Below are positions 34,195 to 42,620 of a stretch of 64,000 nucleotides of DNA, piece after piece. The position numbers and the translations under genes were made by a program. The notes below the pieces were generated by a model, which saw nothing but the letters and a program-made list of their open reading frames with translations, did not search any database and was not told the origin of the DNA. Location: NCBI RefSeq assembly GCF_026342405.1, contig NZ_JAPEMU010000002.1:310001-374000 (forward strand). Reading direction: 5' to 3'. This DNA comes from Kitasatospora sp. NBC_00240 (lineage in GTDB: Bacteria > Actinomycetota > Actinomycetes > Streptomycetales > Streptomycetaceae). The first letter of the stretch is position 1; every line of letters starts with the position of its first letter.

Positions 34195-34464
34195 TTACCA
34201 GGGGCTCTGCTGGGGGCAGTCCTCGGTCAGGAATTCCAGTAAGTAGTCCGACACCGGGCCGCGCGCGCTGCTCAGAACCCAGCTGTAGACGGCGGTGTGC
34301 AGCTGCGCGTCGATCCTCTGCAGGATGTAGCCGTCGACCAGGCCGGCGGAGCCCTCGCGCTGGCGGGCCAGGGTCTGCCGGGGCCGGCCCCCCTCCTCGG
34401 CCACAAGTTCGACGTCCTCGGCGTCTGGGCGGTCCCGCAGCTGGTACACCCACTGCATCTGCAT
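34195..34464 (-). CDS. ~89-aa repeat-family protein, copy a
   Basis: The product (MQMQWVYQLRDRPDAEDVEL...GRPRQTLARQ...LVDGYILQRIDAQLHTAVYS...) is the first of six related genes or fragments in this window (others at 45922, 46690, 46990, 50049 and 50705). Shared features are a W-V-x-x-L/F-R-D start, an acidic segment, GRPRQ, a central (V/L)DGY(I/V)LQ.(I/V)DAQL.TAVY core, and a Glu-rich helix before the stop. A GGGGAAGGATGGTTGGT leader precedes the ATG in almost all copies. It overlaps the tail of the TniQ-like ORF in another frame. The function is unknown. Confidence 0.65.
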   Translation of the reverse strand: MQMQWVYQLRDRPDAEDVELVAEEGGRPRQTLARQREGSAGLVDGYILQRIDAQLHTAVYSWVLSSARGPVSDYLLEFLTEDCPQQSPW

Positions 34465-35924
34465 ACCAACCATCCTTCCCCCCGAAGCAACGGCCACCCC
34501 TGATTGCGCCGCCGCGCGGCCTCGTCCGGCCTCGCAGGCGTGAGGGCGCCAGGTCTTGGCCGTGGCTGGCGTCCGGGCGACCCCGGGCTGCCCCCCGGGC
34601 TGGAGGTTTTCCTGTGGAGTGGGGTGAACTCCACCTTGTATTGCAGCCCCCGCAGCAGCCACTCCGCCGCCTCCGCACTGCTGCCCCGCTGCGCCCCGCG
34701 CAGCTGGATCAGCTGCTCCTGCGCGTCGTCCAGCAAGTTGCCGATCAGCGCGCGCCGCTCCGGCTCAACCGCCGAGCGCCACACCGTCCCCGAACCCGGC
34801 AGCCCCGCTTCCTTCATCAGCGCCCGCAGCTGCGCCGCTATGCTCGGCGGCTGGAGCTCGCGCCGTACCCACCACAGACCGTCCCGGTGACCGGGCGCCG
34901 CCACGCCGCGACGACGACGGACCACCGCTCCCATCCACGCGATCAGCGGCCCGCCGAAGTCCACTGCGGCCAGCGGCCCCAGCCACCCACGCCCCACCCG
35001 CTCGCCCAGCCGCCGGCAGAACGCCCCGTCCGCGGGCAGCGCCCGAGGCCGCCCGGCCCCGCTGTCCTGCCACACCAACTCGGCCACCACCGGGTCCACC
35101 AGGGCCCCGGCGACCTCGACGACCTCGGGGAACGTCGCCGCCTCCCGCGCCACCGCCCGCCACCACCAGAACTCGGGCCCCGCATCCCCGCCGGCCAGGA
35201 GGTGCAGCCGGGCCGGCCAGATCCGCTCCTGCTCCCACCCCAACGCGAGATCCCACCACTGGCACACCACCGCCCGCGCCACCGCGAACACCGCCGCCGC
35301 CTCCACCCCGCCGCGCTGCGCCTGGCGGACCACCCCCGCCCATCGCCGTTGCGCCTCGGCGATCTCCGGCAGGCCGCGCACATCCAGAAACTCCAGGCCG
35401 TGGTCGGCGTCGGCGTCCAGCAGCCACCGGCCGTGCCGCGCGCACACCCGCTCCCAGCGGGGCGCGTACCGCACCACCCGTGCCGCAGCCCCGGTCCGCC
35501 GCGCCGCGCACGACCGGCATCCGAACGCCACCGGCCCCACCGCCGCGCCGGCCACCCGCCACACCGCCCGCGGACCGTCCCCACCCACCCTCGCGGCCAG
35601 CTTCTCGTCGTCCACGCCCCACGCCGGCAGTGCCCGCTCCAGCACCTCCTCCGGCACCCCGCACAACCCGGCCAGGGCTCGCCGCCCGGCCGTGTCCAGC
35701 AGCATCTCGGCATCCGCCCGCTGCGCACCGCTCTCGTGCCGGGGGCGGTGGCCGTGCCACTGCCAGTACGTGAGCAGAGAGGTGTCGTCCAAGCCGTACC
35801 GGGCTGCGACTCGCTGCAACAGTGAGCAGGTGGTCTCCCCAGCGAACGGAGACAGACGGAAGATCCCGGGAACCATGACCCAAGCTTCGCGGGCAACGGC
35901 AGACCCCGAAGGCGGTTCGTTCAT
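34272..35924 (-). CDS. tniQ: TniQ/TnsD-like zinc-finger protein, C-terminus aberrant
   Basis: The product contains GIFRLSPFAGETTCSLLQRV at the N-terminus and a CRSCAARR...VCARHGRWLL finger (CxxC...CxxH) near residues 130-165. This is the pattern of TniQ/TnsD target-selection proteins of Tn7- and Tn5053-type transposons. Those bind DNA and recruit the transposase, which is absent here. After about residue 450 (QYKVEFTPLHRKTSS) the frame enters sequence homologous to the ~89-aa repeat unit and runs through it antiframe for ~190 bases, so the natural stop seems lost. The start may be 35924 or the internal ATG at 35876 (MVPGIFRLSP). It is probably an orphan TniQ. Confidence 0.65.
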   Translation of the reverse strand: MNEPPSGSAVAREAWVMVPGIFRLSPFAGETTCSLLQRVAARYGLDDTSLLTYWQWHGHRPRHESGAQRADAEMLLDTAGRRALAGLCGVPEEVLERALPAWGVDDEKLAARVGGDGPRAVWRVAGAAVGPVAFGCRSCAARRTGAAARVVRYAPRWERVCARHGRWLLDADADHGLEFLDVRGLPEIAEAQRRWAGVVRQAQRGGVEAAAVFAVARAVVCQWWDLALGWEQERIWPARLHLLAGGDAGPEFWWWRAVAREAATFPEVVEVAGALVDPVVAELVWQDSGAGRPRALPADGAFCRRLGERVGRGWLGPLAAVDFGGPLIAWMGAVVRRRRGVAAPGHRDGLWWVRRELQPPSIAAQLRALMKEAGLPGSGTVWRSAVEPERRALIGNLLDDAQEQLIQLRGAQRGSSAEAAEWLLRGLQYKVEFTPLHRKTSSPGGSPGSPGRQPRPRPGALTPARPDEAARRRNQGWPLLRGEGWLVCRCSGCTSCGTAQTPRTSNLWPRRGAGPGRPWPASARAPPAWSTATSCRGSTRSCTPPSTAGF

Positions 35925-36109
35925 TCCGGTGGAGTTCGTTGCGCGGCATGGTGGCGGAGACCGGGTGGTGGCGCCGGACGGCTTTGTCTGACGGCTCCGT
36001 TAGTAGAACAGGTGTGTGGCTGTCAACTCGCGTCGGGTTTGTCGGTGGTGGGTGGTATTCCTGTCCTACGACCCGTTTGGGCCGCCCAGTTGGTGAGGGG
36101 TGGATGAAC

Positions 36110-37108
36110 ATGGCAGGTGAGCGGTACGTCGATCACGACGTCCTCAAGGCTTTCGCGCAGAACAAGGTGAACGTGCCGAGGGAGGAGGCGAAGGAGCGCC
36201 GCCGGCAGGTCAACCACCTGCGGGAGCGTCTTGAGGGCTACATCAAGGAGCACCCGGACTTCGACCTGGTGAAGCTCCGGGCGTCCGGAAGTACGGCCAA
36301 GCACACGGCGATCCGCCGCAGCAAGAAGGAGGGGTCGGACGCGGACGTCGCTGCCTACCTGCGCGTCGCCAACACCGACGTCGACGTCTCGACGATCCTG
36401 ACGTGGCTGCGGGATCGCTGCATCGAGGTCTACGGCAAGACGAAGGACGAGGACGACTTCAAGCGCTCGGACCACGCGGTCGGCATCACCATGCACAGCA
36501 GCGGCCTGAAGATCGACGTGGTACCGGTGCTCTACACCGGCGAACCGGACGACAAGGGCTACCTGGTCACCGGCGACGGCCGCAAGGTGCTCACCTCCGT
36601 CACCCTGCACCTGCAGTTCATGAAGAAGCGCAGGGACGAGGCCGGCGGAGGCTACCGGGAGCTCATCCGGCTGCTGAAGGCGTGGATCCGGGAGAGCAAG
36701 TTCGTCGATCCGGAGCTGCGCTGCAAATCCTTCCTGATCGAGCTCTTGGTCGCCCACCTGTGGGACAACGGCTGGAACGGAGAGGCGCTCCAGGTCGACG
36801 ACTACCCGCGGGCGATCGAGCAGGTACTCGCCTACATCACCCGCACCGGCCTGAAGACCCCGATCGTGTTCACCGACTGCTACCAGGCCGGCGACGTGGC
36901 TCCGTCCACGCGTCCCATCCAGATCTGGGACCCCGTCAACCCGGAGAACAACGTCGTCGGCATCTACGAGGAGACCGACCGGCAGCGCCTGGTGAACCAC
37001 GCCAAGACGACGCTCGACAGCGTCTCGTGGGCCGCTCACGCGACCACCAAGGGCGACGCGGTCGACGCCTGGCGTGAATTGTTCGGCCCGACCTTCCCGG
37101 GGGCCTGA
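36110..37108 (+). CDS. CBASS CD-NTase (oligonucleotide cyclase)
   Basis: This ~332-aa protein has the CD-NTase active site: LVKLRASGSTAKHTAIRRSK then GSDADVAAYL (G-S...D-x-D) and the third acid in GLKIDVVPVL. The middle helix-rich part, with RELIRLLKAWIRES and CKSFLIELLVAHLWDNG, is the usual OAS1-like C-lobe. On phage sensing it would make a cyclic oligonucleotide that activates the SAVED effector encoded three genes downstream. HORMA and TRIP13 neighbours make this type III CBASS. I take the ATG at 36110 (9 bases after GTGAGGGG). The ATG at 36104 is an alternative. Confidence 0.9.
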   Translation: MAGERYVDHDVLKAFAQNKVNVPREEAKERRRQVNHLRERLEGYIKEHPDFDLVKLRASGSTAKHTAIRRSKKEGSDADVAAYLRVANTDVDVSTILTWLRDRCIEVYGKTKDEDDFKRSDHAVGITMHSSGLKIDVVPVLYTGEPDDKGYLVTGDGRKVLTSVTLHLQFMKKRRDEAGGGYRELIRLLKAWIRESKFVDPELRCKSFLIELLVAHLWDNGWNGEALQVDDYPRAIEQVLAYITRTGLKTPIVFTDCYQAGDVAPSTRPIQIWDPVNPENNVVGIYEETDRQRLVNHAKTTLDSVSWAAHATTKGDAVDAWRELFGPTFPGA

Positions 37109-37110
37109 CC

Positions 37111-37620
37111 ATGACCGGCTCGTACACCAGATCCGCCTCCTTCACGATCACCGATACCCGCTACGTCGGCGGGAAGGTCGCCGCGGACCTGCGCATCCTG
37201 CACAACTACTACGGCAAGCCCTCCCTCGCCAGCATCGACGACTACGCCGAAGAGGTCGCCCTCCTCCTGCGCGACGGCTACCTCGGCACCGTCGACTACG
37301 GCTTCCGCGATGCCGCCACCAACAGCTGGAAGCTGCGCCTGCGGTACACGGCCACCCTCGGGGGCCAGCTCACCGACGGGCGCCCGGGCAGCCTCCCGGA
37401 CTCGACCGAGCTGACCGGCTATGGCTTCCACAGCTTCCTCACCTACAGCACCAAGTTCATGCTGCTGACCAGCACCGAGCAGGACAAGGCCCGGGACGGC
37501 CTTCCGTTCCCCCGGACGACCGGCGACGCGCCGAGCGCGCTCGCCGGCACCAGCACGGCCGGGAACGGCTACGCCCGCAACGGCACCGGCGTCGCCCGCG
37601 ACGTCTACGTCGCGTTCTAG
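37111..37620 (+). CDS. cap7: CBASS HORMA-domain regulator (Cap7)
   Basis: The 169-aa protein begins two bases after the CD-NTase stop. It has the bacterial HORMA layout: an N-terminal beta/alpha region (SFTITDTRYVGGKVAADLRI), a long helix (SIDDYAEEVALLLRDGYLGT), and a beta-rich 'seatbelt' half (WKLRLRYTATLGGQL, FLTYSTKFMLLTS). The glycine-rich tail ending VARDVYVAF could serve as a closure-motif-like peptide. HORMA proteins bind peptides, activate the cognate CD-NTase and are opened by TRIP13. The assignment rests on fold pattern and on operon order. Confidence 0.8.
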   Translation: MTGSYTRSASFTITDTRYVGGKVAADLRILHNYYGKPSLASIDDYAEEVALLLRDGYLGTVDYGFRDAATNSWKLRLRYTATLGGQLTDGRPGSLPDSTELTGYGFHSFLTYSTKFMLLTSTEQDKARDGLPFPRTTGDAPSALAGTSTAGNGYARNGTGVARDVYVAF

Positions 37621-37649
37621 TCCAGCGCCACCAGCAGAAGGAACACCAC

Positions 37650-38570
37650 GTGACCAGCCAGGACGATCTGTTCCACCCTGTCATCCAACTGCCCGAGCCC
37701 ACCCGGTACGACCGCTACCGGCGCCTGGTGGGCCTGGAGGACACGAAGCTGCGCCTGCGCAAGGAAGCCGCCCTCCTCGCCGACCCGCGCCGCCTCCAGC
37801 AGTGGGCCGCCGCCCACCACGGTGGCGACGTCGCCGCGCTCACCCTGTTCGCGGACCGCGCGCCGCTGTTCGTCTTCGCCGGCGACGTCGGGTCCGGCAA
37901 GTCCGCCCTCGCCGAGTCCTTCGGGTGCGACCTCTCCGACTACCTCGACCTCCCCGTCAACCTGTACCGGCTGAAGCTGGCCACCCGCGGCAGCGGCATG
38001 GTCGGCGAGATGACCTCCCTGATCGGCGGGGCCTTCGCCCACATGCACACGGCTGGCGCCCGCGCGACCGGCCCCCGCGGCGTGCGCGCCGTTCAGATCC
38101 TCGTCGTCGACGAGGCCGACGCCCTTGTCCAGTCCCGCGAGGCCCAGCAGATGCACCACGAGGACCGGGCCGGCGTCGACGCCTTCCTCGCCGGCATCGA
38201 CAGCCTCGCCGGAGCCAAGGTCCCGGTCATCGTCGTCCTGTGCACCAACAGGGTCGGCGCCCTGGACCCCGCGCTCATGCGCCGCGCCGCGGCCACCTTC
38301 ACCTTCGCCCGGCCCGACGACCACCAGCGCCACGCAGTCCTCTCCCAGGCACTCGACGGGCTCGGCATCGCGGCCGGCACCATCGGCAAGCTCGTGACCC
38401 TCACCGGCCCGACCGCGGACCGGCCCGGCCACACCTTCTCAGACCTCACCCAGCGGCTGGTCCCCACCGCCGTCCTCAACGCCTTCCCCGACCGCCCGGT
38501 AAACGACGAGGACCTCCTCGTCCTCGCCGAGTCGCTCCGGCCCACCCCCGTCTTCACCGAGGAGAACTGA
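37650..38570 (+). CDS. cap6: TRIP13-like AAA+ ATPase (Cap6)
   Basis: From a GTG at 37650, the 306-aa protein shows AAA+ motifs: Walker A FVFAGDVGSGKSALAE (~residues 75-90), pore-loop region RGSGMVGEMTS, Walker B VQILVVDEADALVQ (~150), sensor 1 VPVIVVLCTNRVGAL, and a C-terminal arginine-bearing lid (LMRRAAATFTFARP). TRIP13-type ATPases remodel HORMA proteins and switch CBASS type III off in the absence of infection. The gene follows the HORMA gene by 29 bases. Confidence 0.9.
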   Translation: MTSQDDLFHPVIQLPEPTRYDRYRRLVGLEDTKLRLRKEAALLADPRRLQQWAAAHHGGDVAALTLFADRAPLFVFAGDVGSGKSALAESFGCDLSDYLDLPVNLYRLKLATRGSGMVGEMTSLIGGAFAHMHTAGARATGPRGVRAVQILVVDEADALVQSREAQQMHHEDRAGVDAFLAGIDSLAGAKVPVIVVLCTNRVGALDPALMRRAAATFTFARPDDHQRHAVLSQALDGLGIAAGTIGKLVTLTGPTADRPGHTFSDLTQRLVPTAVLNAFPDRPVNDEDLLVLAESLRPTPVFTEEN

Positions 38571-38573
38571 CTG

Positions 38574-40046
38574 ATGGAGCCGCTGCCCGCCCCCGGACCC
38601 ACCAGCGTCAGGACCACCGGCGACCACTACCAGTACCTCGCCGTGTGGGAGGCCTGCGTGACCCTCCTGCGCGAGAACGCGGCCCGCGTTCCCAACCCGG
38701 TCCAGGCGGTCGGCGTGGAATACGACGGCGTGGGAAACCTCGACGACGTCGTCCTGCTGCGCGGCACTCCGCCGAGCACCTACAAGCAGGTCAAGTACAC
38801 CGTGGACAGCTCCACCCCGGTCAACGAGGAGTACCTCACCAAGCCCAGCAAGGACGGCGGCACGTCGGTCCTCAAGAAGATCGCCCTCGCGTGGCGGCAG
38901 CTGACCGCGGACGGCGACAGCGCCGACCTGGTCCTCGCCACCAACCGCGCACCGGACCCCTCCGACGAACTGGTGGCGGTGCGCGACGCCCGCACCGGCC
39001 TCCTGATGCCCAAGGCGGCTGCAGGCGGACCCGCATCCAGGCTCGGCCGGGCCCGAACCCGCTGGGCCCAGGCCGCCGGCCTGACCGAGTCCGAACTCGG
39101 CGAACTCCTGTCGACCTTGCGCTTCGACCTGGCCCAGGACATGATCCGCTACCAGGAGTCCCTCGGGCTGCTGATGGCCGTCACCGGGCTACGCCACGAC
39201 CAGCGGGCCGTCGAGGCTGGAGCCGACTGGGTCGCCAAGATGGTCCGCGAGGGCCGACGCGAGCTCACCCTGGCGATGGTGGAGTCCGCCGTCGCCGACC
39301 TGAGCCTGGAAGCCGGACCGGCCCGGGCCGTGCTGTCGATCGCCACACTCAAGCCCGACCCGCTGGCCCCCAACGCCGACCACACTATCGACTGGATCGA
39401 CCGCTTCGACGGCGACTCCGACTTCGACAAGCGCCGCCCGGTCGCACCGAACACCTGGCAGCAACTCCAATCCGACATCGAGGCCGCCCCCCAGCACCTG
39501 CCAGCCGGCAGCACCGCCATCTCAGTCACCGGCAGCTTCCGCCTCGCCCCGGCCTTCCTGGTCGGCACCACCTTCCGCATGGTCACCGGCACCGACCTCG
39601 CCATCGTCCAGGGCCCCCAGCTATGGTCCAGCACCGACCCGTACGACACCGCCCTGATCCCCGACGTCACCGAGCACCGGATCGACCAGGGCGACGAGCT
39701 CGCGGTGGCCATAGCCGTCGCCATGGACCCGACCGACGACGTACTGGACTACCTACGCGACCAGAACCTGCCCGTCTCCAAACTCCTCGTCTACGCCCCG
39801 CCCAGCGGCGGAGCCAAGGACAAGTCGATCCCCGACGGCTCGGCCGCCAACGCCCTGACCATCGGAATCCGTGACCACCTCCGCCGCCAGACCCGCCCCG
39901 TGCGGCGCCTCCACCTCTTCCTTGCCACTCCACGAGGGATGGCGCTGCTCCTCGGCCACCGGTGGAACCGACTGTGCCAGACCGTGGTGTACGAGGACAT
40001 CAAGGTAGACGAGGGCTACCAGCCAGCCTTCACCGTTCAGGCCTGA
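38574..40046 (+). CDS. cap4: Cap4-type effector: N-terminal nuclease plus SAVED domain
   Basis: This 490-aa protein starts 3 bases after the TRIP13 stop. The N-terminus is a PD-(D/E)xK-type nuclease: VEYDGVGNLDDVVLLRGT then STYKQVKYTVDSST (D...Q-x-K). The C-terminal ~220 residues are a SAVED domain, recognised from ISVTGSFRLAPAFLVGTTFR, LLVYAPPSGG, and the terminal RRLHLFLATPRGMALLLGHR followed by WNRLCQTVVYED. SAVED binds the cyclic oligonucleotide made by the CD-NTase, oligomerises and triggers degradation of double-stranded DNA. Catalytic residues look present. Confidence 0.88.
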   Translation: MEPLPAPGPTSVRTTGDHYQYLAVWEACVTLLRENAARVPNPVQAVGVEYDGVGNLDDVVLLRGTPPSTYKQVKYTVDSSTPVNEEYLTKPSKDGGTSVLKKIALAWRQLTADGDSADLVLATNRAPDPSDELVAVRDARTGLLMPKAAAGGPASRLGRARTRWAQAAGLTESELGELLSTLRFDLAQDMIRYQESLGLLMAVTGLRHDQRAVEAGADWVAKMVREGRRELTLAMVESAVADLSLEAGPARAVLSIATLKPDPLAPNADHTIDWIDRFDGDSDFDKRRPVAPNTWQQLQSDIEAAPQHLPAGSTAISVTGSFRLAPAFLVGTTFRMVTGTDLAIVQGPQLWSSTDPYDTALIPDVTEHRIDQGDELAVAIAVAMDPTDDVLDYLRDQNLPVSKLLVYAPPSGGAKDKSIPDGSAANALTIGIRDHLRRQTRPVRRLHLFLATPRGMALLLGHRWNRLCQTVVYEDIKVDEGYQPAFTVQA

Positions 40047-40258
40047 CGGCTCAGCCGCTGCCGTCCCGCTCGCTTCCCGGTGTCGGCGACGACGGGCAGC
40101 CAGGGGAAGGCGGATAGTGCTGCTGCCACGCCAGCAGCACCTGGCTGGCCACGGTGTGCCGCTGGCGTACCAAGACGGGCCGGTGGGCCGTTTCGGCGGC
40201 CCTCAGGCGTGTTCGGGCCGGGCGGTCGCGATGGCTGCAGGGAACCGGAGGGGTACGC

Positions 40259-40570
40259 CTAGAACGGCAGCTCGTGGCCGTTGCCGCGGATCCGCAGTTC
40301 GGTGGAGCCGGGGCTCCAGCCGGTCACGAGGAATGCCGCGGCGGGGCCCTTGACGGTCAGCTGTCGGTCGTCGCCGTGCCGGACGGCCAGGGTGGCGTCC
40401 GCGTCCTGCAGGACGATGGTGCCGGCCCACCGCGCCTGGCCCTCGACCTGCTCGTCGGGGCGGGCGAACGGCCTCGCGGGGACAGGTTCCGTCCAGCGGC
40501 TCAGGTCGGCGTGGCAGCGGTATGGCGATCCACCGGCCGACACGGTGGCATCCCCGGTGTAGGTGGTCAT
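40259..40570 (-). CDS. DUF4873-like small protein
   Basis: The ATG at 40570 opens a 103-aa protein reading MTTYTGDATVSAGGSPYRCH, then RWAGTIVLQDADATLAVRHG and FLVTGWSPGSTELRIRGNGH. The T-Y-x-G-x-A-x-V start and beta-strand-rich layout match DUF4873, a family found in actinobacterial redox proteins and alone on plasmids. The biochemical role is unknown. It is divergent from tap, sharing the 160-base promoter region. Confidence 0.6.
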   Translation of the reverse strand: MTTYTGDATVSAGGSPYRCHADLSRWTEPVPARPFARPDEQVEGQARWAGTIVLQDADATLAVRHGDDRQLTVKGPAAAFLVTGWSPGSTELRIRGNGHELPF

Positions 40571-40677
40571 GGTGCCAGTGTGAGCCCGCGCCGCACCGGC
40601 CGCCCGGCGTTGCGCCACACCACCAGGCTGAAGCCATCCGGTGCTGATCCAGGCCGACCGACACGGCTCAAGATAGT

Positions 40678-40706
40678 CATATTTCGCATTCCCTATTGGA
40701 AATATG
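40678..40706. promoter_or_regulatory. AT-rich inverted repeat upstream of tap
   Basis: CATATTTC (40678-40685) and GAAATATG (40699-40706) form an inverted repeat in an AT-rich island of otherwise GC-rich DNA, 25 bases before tap. It probably is an operator or contains the -10 region of the tap-tpg promoter. Confidence 0.5.
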
Positions 40707-40730
40707 CATGAGGGAGGGTAGACTGAGGCC

Positions 40731-42620
40731 ATGTCACTGAGCACGCTGCAAACGCTGCGCATCACCGTCGCGGCACTGCGCCAGGTCACCGAGGAGACCC
40801 AGGGCCAGCTCGCGGCCGGAATCGGCCTGACCCAGGAGAAGGTCTCCCGTCGTCAGTCCGGCGCCACCGTGTGGACGCTGGACGACGTCGACGCCCTGGC
40901 CGCGCACTGGGGCCTGGCCGTCCTCGACCTGCTGGCCGGCCCCACCCGCGCCACCGAGGCCTACAGCACCCGCCACCGGCCCGCCCCGGCCGCCGCCGCG
41001 CCCCTGCCCGCCACCTTCGCCCCGGCCCCGGCCCCGGCCCCGGCCGCGACAGCCGGCCCGACGCCCACCCAGGCCCCCCGGCCGGCCCCGGGACGCGCCG
41101 GCCCGGCGCCGCGCCGAAGCACCCGCACCGAGCCGTACTCGCCCCTCACCCCCGTCCCGGACAGCTGGGTACGCCCCGGCCGGCGAACCGACGTCACCAC
41201 GCAGCCGGCTGCCCCGGGACCGGCCGCCGAGCAGGACACGGTCCCCGCCAGCGAGCACCTGACGCCCACCCCCGCCGAGCCCCTTCCCCTGGCCGTCGCC
41301 GTCGACCTCGACCGCGGCCCGGACGGCGAGCTGCTCCTCACCGACCCCGCCCCGTGCGCACGCTGCGCCCGCCCGACCCCGTACCGGGCCGGCGGCCGCC
41401 CGCTGCACGCCGGCGGCTGGTGCACCCCCGCTCCGGCACCCGCGGCCTCGGTGGAGCCCGCAGGCCTCGCCGACGCCGCCCAGCAGGCCGTCCACGCCGC
41501 CCTCGGCCAACCACCCGCCCCTGCCACCACCACGCCCGCCCCGGCCCCCTCGGAACCCGCCGAAGCCCCCGCACCGACCCCGGCCGCCGAGCAGGAACCC
41601 GCCGCTGCGCCCCACCCGGCCACGCTGGCGCCCGCCGCAGCCGGCGCCCCGGTCCGTACGGAGCCGGCGTCGCTGGCGGAGCTGCTGGACCTGATCCGGC
41701 GCCCGGTCGAGCGGGAGCTGGCCCGGCACGGCGGCGACGTGGACGCCGCCACCGCCGCCCTGGTGAAGAAGGCGATCCCGGACGCGATGGCGCTGCTCGC
41801 CGTTTCCCGGGTCGGCGCGCGCTACGAGCACACGGATCACCCGCCGCTGCCGGACATCCTCAAGAAAGCATCGAAGGCGTCGGCGGATCAGGTGTGGGAA
41901 GCGCGCCCGAAATGGAAGAACAGCGCGCTCATCAAAAGCGCCGAGACGGAATTGACGGTTTCCGCGCTCGACATGAACGGCGCCTACCTCTCCGCCCTCA
42001 AGTCGCACCTGCCGATCGGCAAGCTGTCGCACAACACGAGCGGCGTGTGGGACCCGAAGCAGGCCGGCCTCTACCTCGTCACCCCGCCGGCCTGGGAGCA
42101 CCCGGACCTGCCCAACCCCCTCGGGAGCAGGGACGAGGCTGGTCCGCTGTGGCTCACCAGCTCCACGATGCGGATGCTCCAGCGCCTGGCCGGCCCGAAG
42201 TTCGGCCTGTGTGAGGCGCCGGTCATCCACGAGGCGTGGACGGCCTACTCGACGGAGAACATCCTGGAGAACTTCCGCCAGGCCCTCGGCTCCGCCCGCG
42301 ACACCGCCATCGCCGAGCACGACGCGGTGACGCTGGAGTACGTGAAGGCGATGTATTCGAAGTTCGTGTCCACGATCGGCCTTTCCACCGCGAATCATAA
42401 AATGAAGAGGCCGGACTGGATGCACATTATCCGGGCGCAGGCGTTCGCGAATCTGTGGTGGAAGGGAAAGAAGGCCCACGACGCCGGACTCACCCTCGTG
42501 CAGATGATGGGCACCGACGAACTCCACCTTGTCGGTGACTGGCGCAGTGTTTTTCCGGAGGGCCGGAAGGTCACCGAAGTGAAACTGAAGGACACCTACA
42601 CCATCGGGGGCGGTAAGTAA
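40731..42620 (+). CDS. tap: Telomere-associated protein Tap
   Basis: This 629-aa protein has an N-terminal HTH (~residues 15-65, AGIGLTQEKVSRRQSGATVW), a long Pro/Ala linker (~85-330), a small CARC...GGWC zinc motif (~205-230), and a C-terminal domain (~350-629). Position and order (directly before tpg with TAATG overlap) fit Tap, which binds the telomere 3' overhang and recruits terminal protein. In the C-terminal domain I see VSALDMNGAYLSALKSHL (D414), YVKAMYSKFVSTIG, and MMGTDELHLV (D596), resembling motifs A, B and C of family-B (protein-primed) DNA polymerases. Length is a little shorter than published Tap proteins. Regulation is probably by the upstream AT-rich repeat. Confidence 0.8.
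   Translation: MSLSTLQTLRITVAALRQVTEETQGQLAAGIGLTQEKVSRRQSGATVWTLDDVDALAAHWGLAVLDLLAGPTRATEAYSTRHRPAPAAAAPLPATFAPAPAPAPAATAGPTPTQAPRPAPGRAGPAPRRSTRTEPYSPLTPVPDSWVRPGRRTDVTTQPAAPGPAAEQDTVPASEHLTPTPAEPLPLAVAVDLDRGPDGELLLTDPAPCARCARPTPYRAGGRPLHAGGWCTPAPAPAASVEPAGLADAAQQAVHAALGQPPAPATTTPAPAPSEPAEAPAPTPAAEQEPAAAPHPATLAPAAAGAPVRTEPASLAELLDLIRRPVERELARHGGDVDAATAALVKKAIPDAMALLAVSRVGARYEHTDHPPLPDILKKASKASADQVWEARPKWKNSALIKSAETELTVSALDMNGAYLSALKSHLPIGKLSHNTSGVWDPKQAGLYLVTPPAWEHPDLPNPLGSRDEAGPLWLTSSTMRMLQRLAGPKFGLCEAPVIHEAWTAYSTENILENFRQALGSARDTAIAEHDAVTLEYVKAMYSKFVSTIGLSTANHKMKRPDWMHIIRAQAFANLWWKGKKAHDAGLTLVQMMGTDELHLVGDWRSVFPEGRKVTEVKLKDTYTIGGGK

Noticed and set aside
37802..39874. 690-aa forward ORF overlapping cap6 and cap4
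   Set aside because: Arg/Pro-rich alternative frame of two clear CBASS genes.
40681..40730. Telomere or replication origin near tap
   Set aside because: Only one short AT-rich inverted repeat is seen; there is no array of palindromes or iterons and the sequence does not reach a replicon end.
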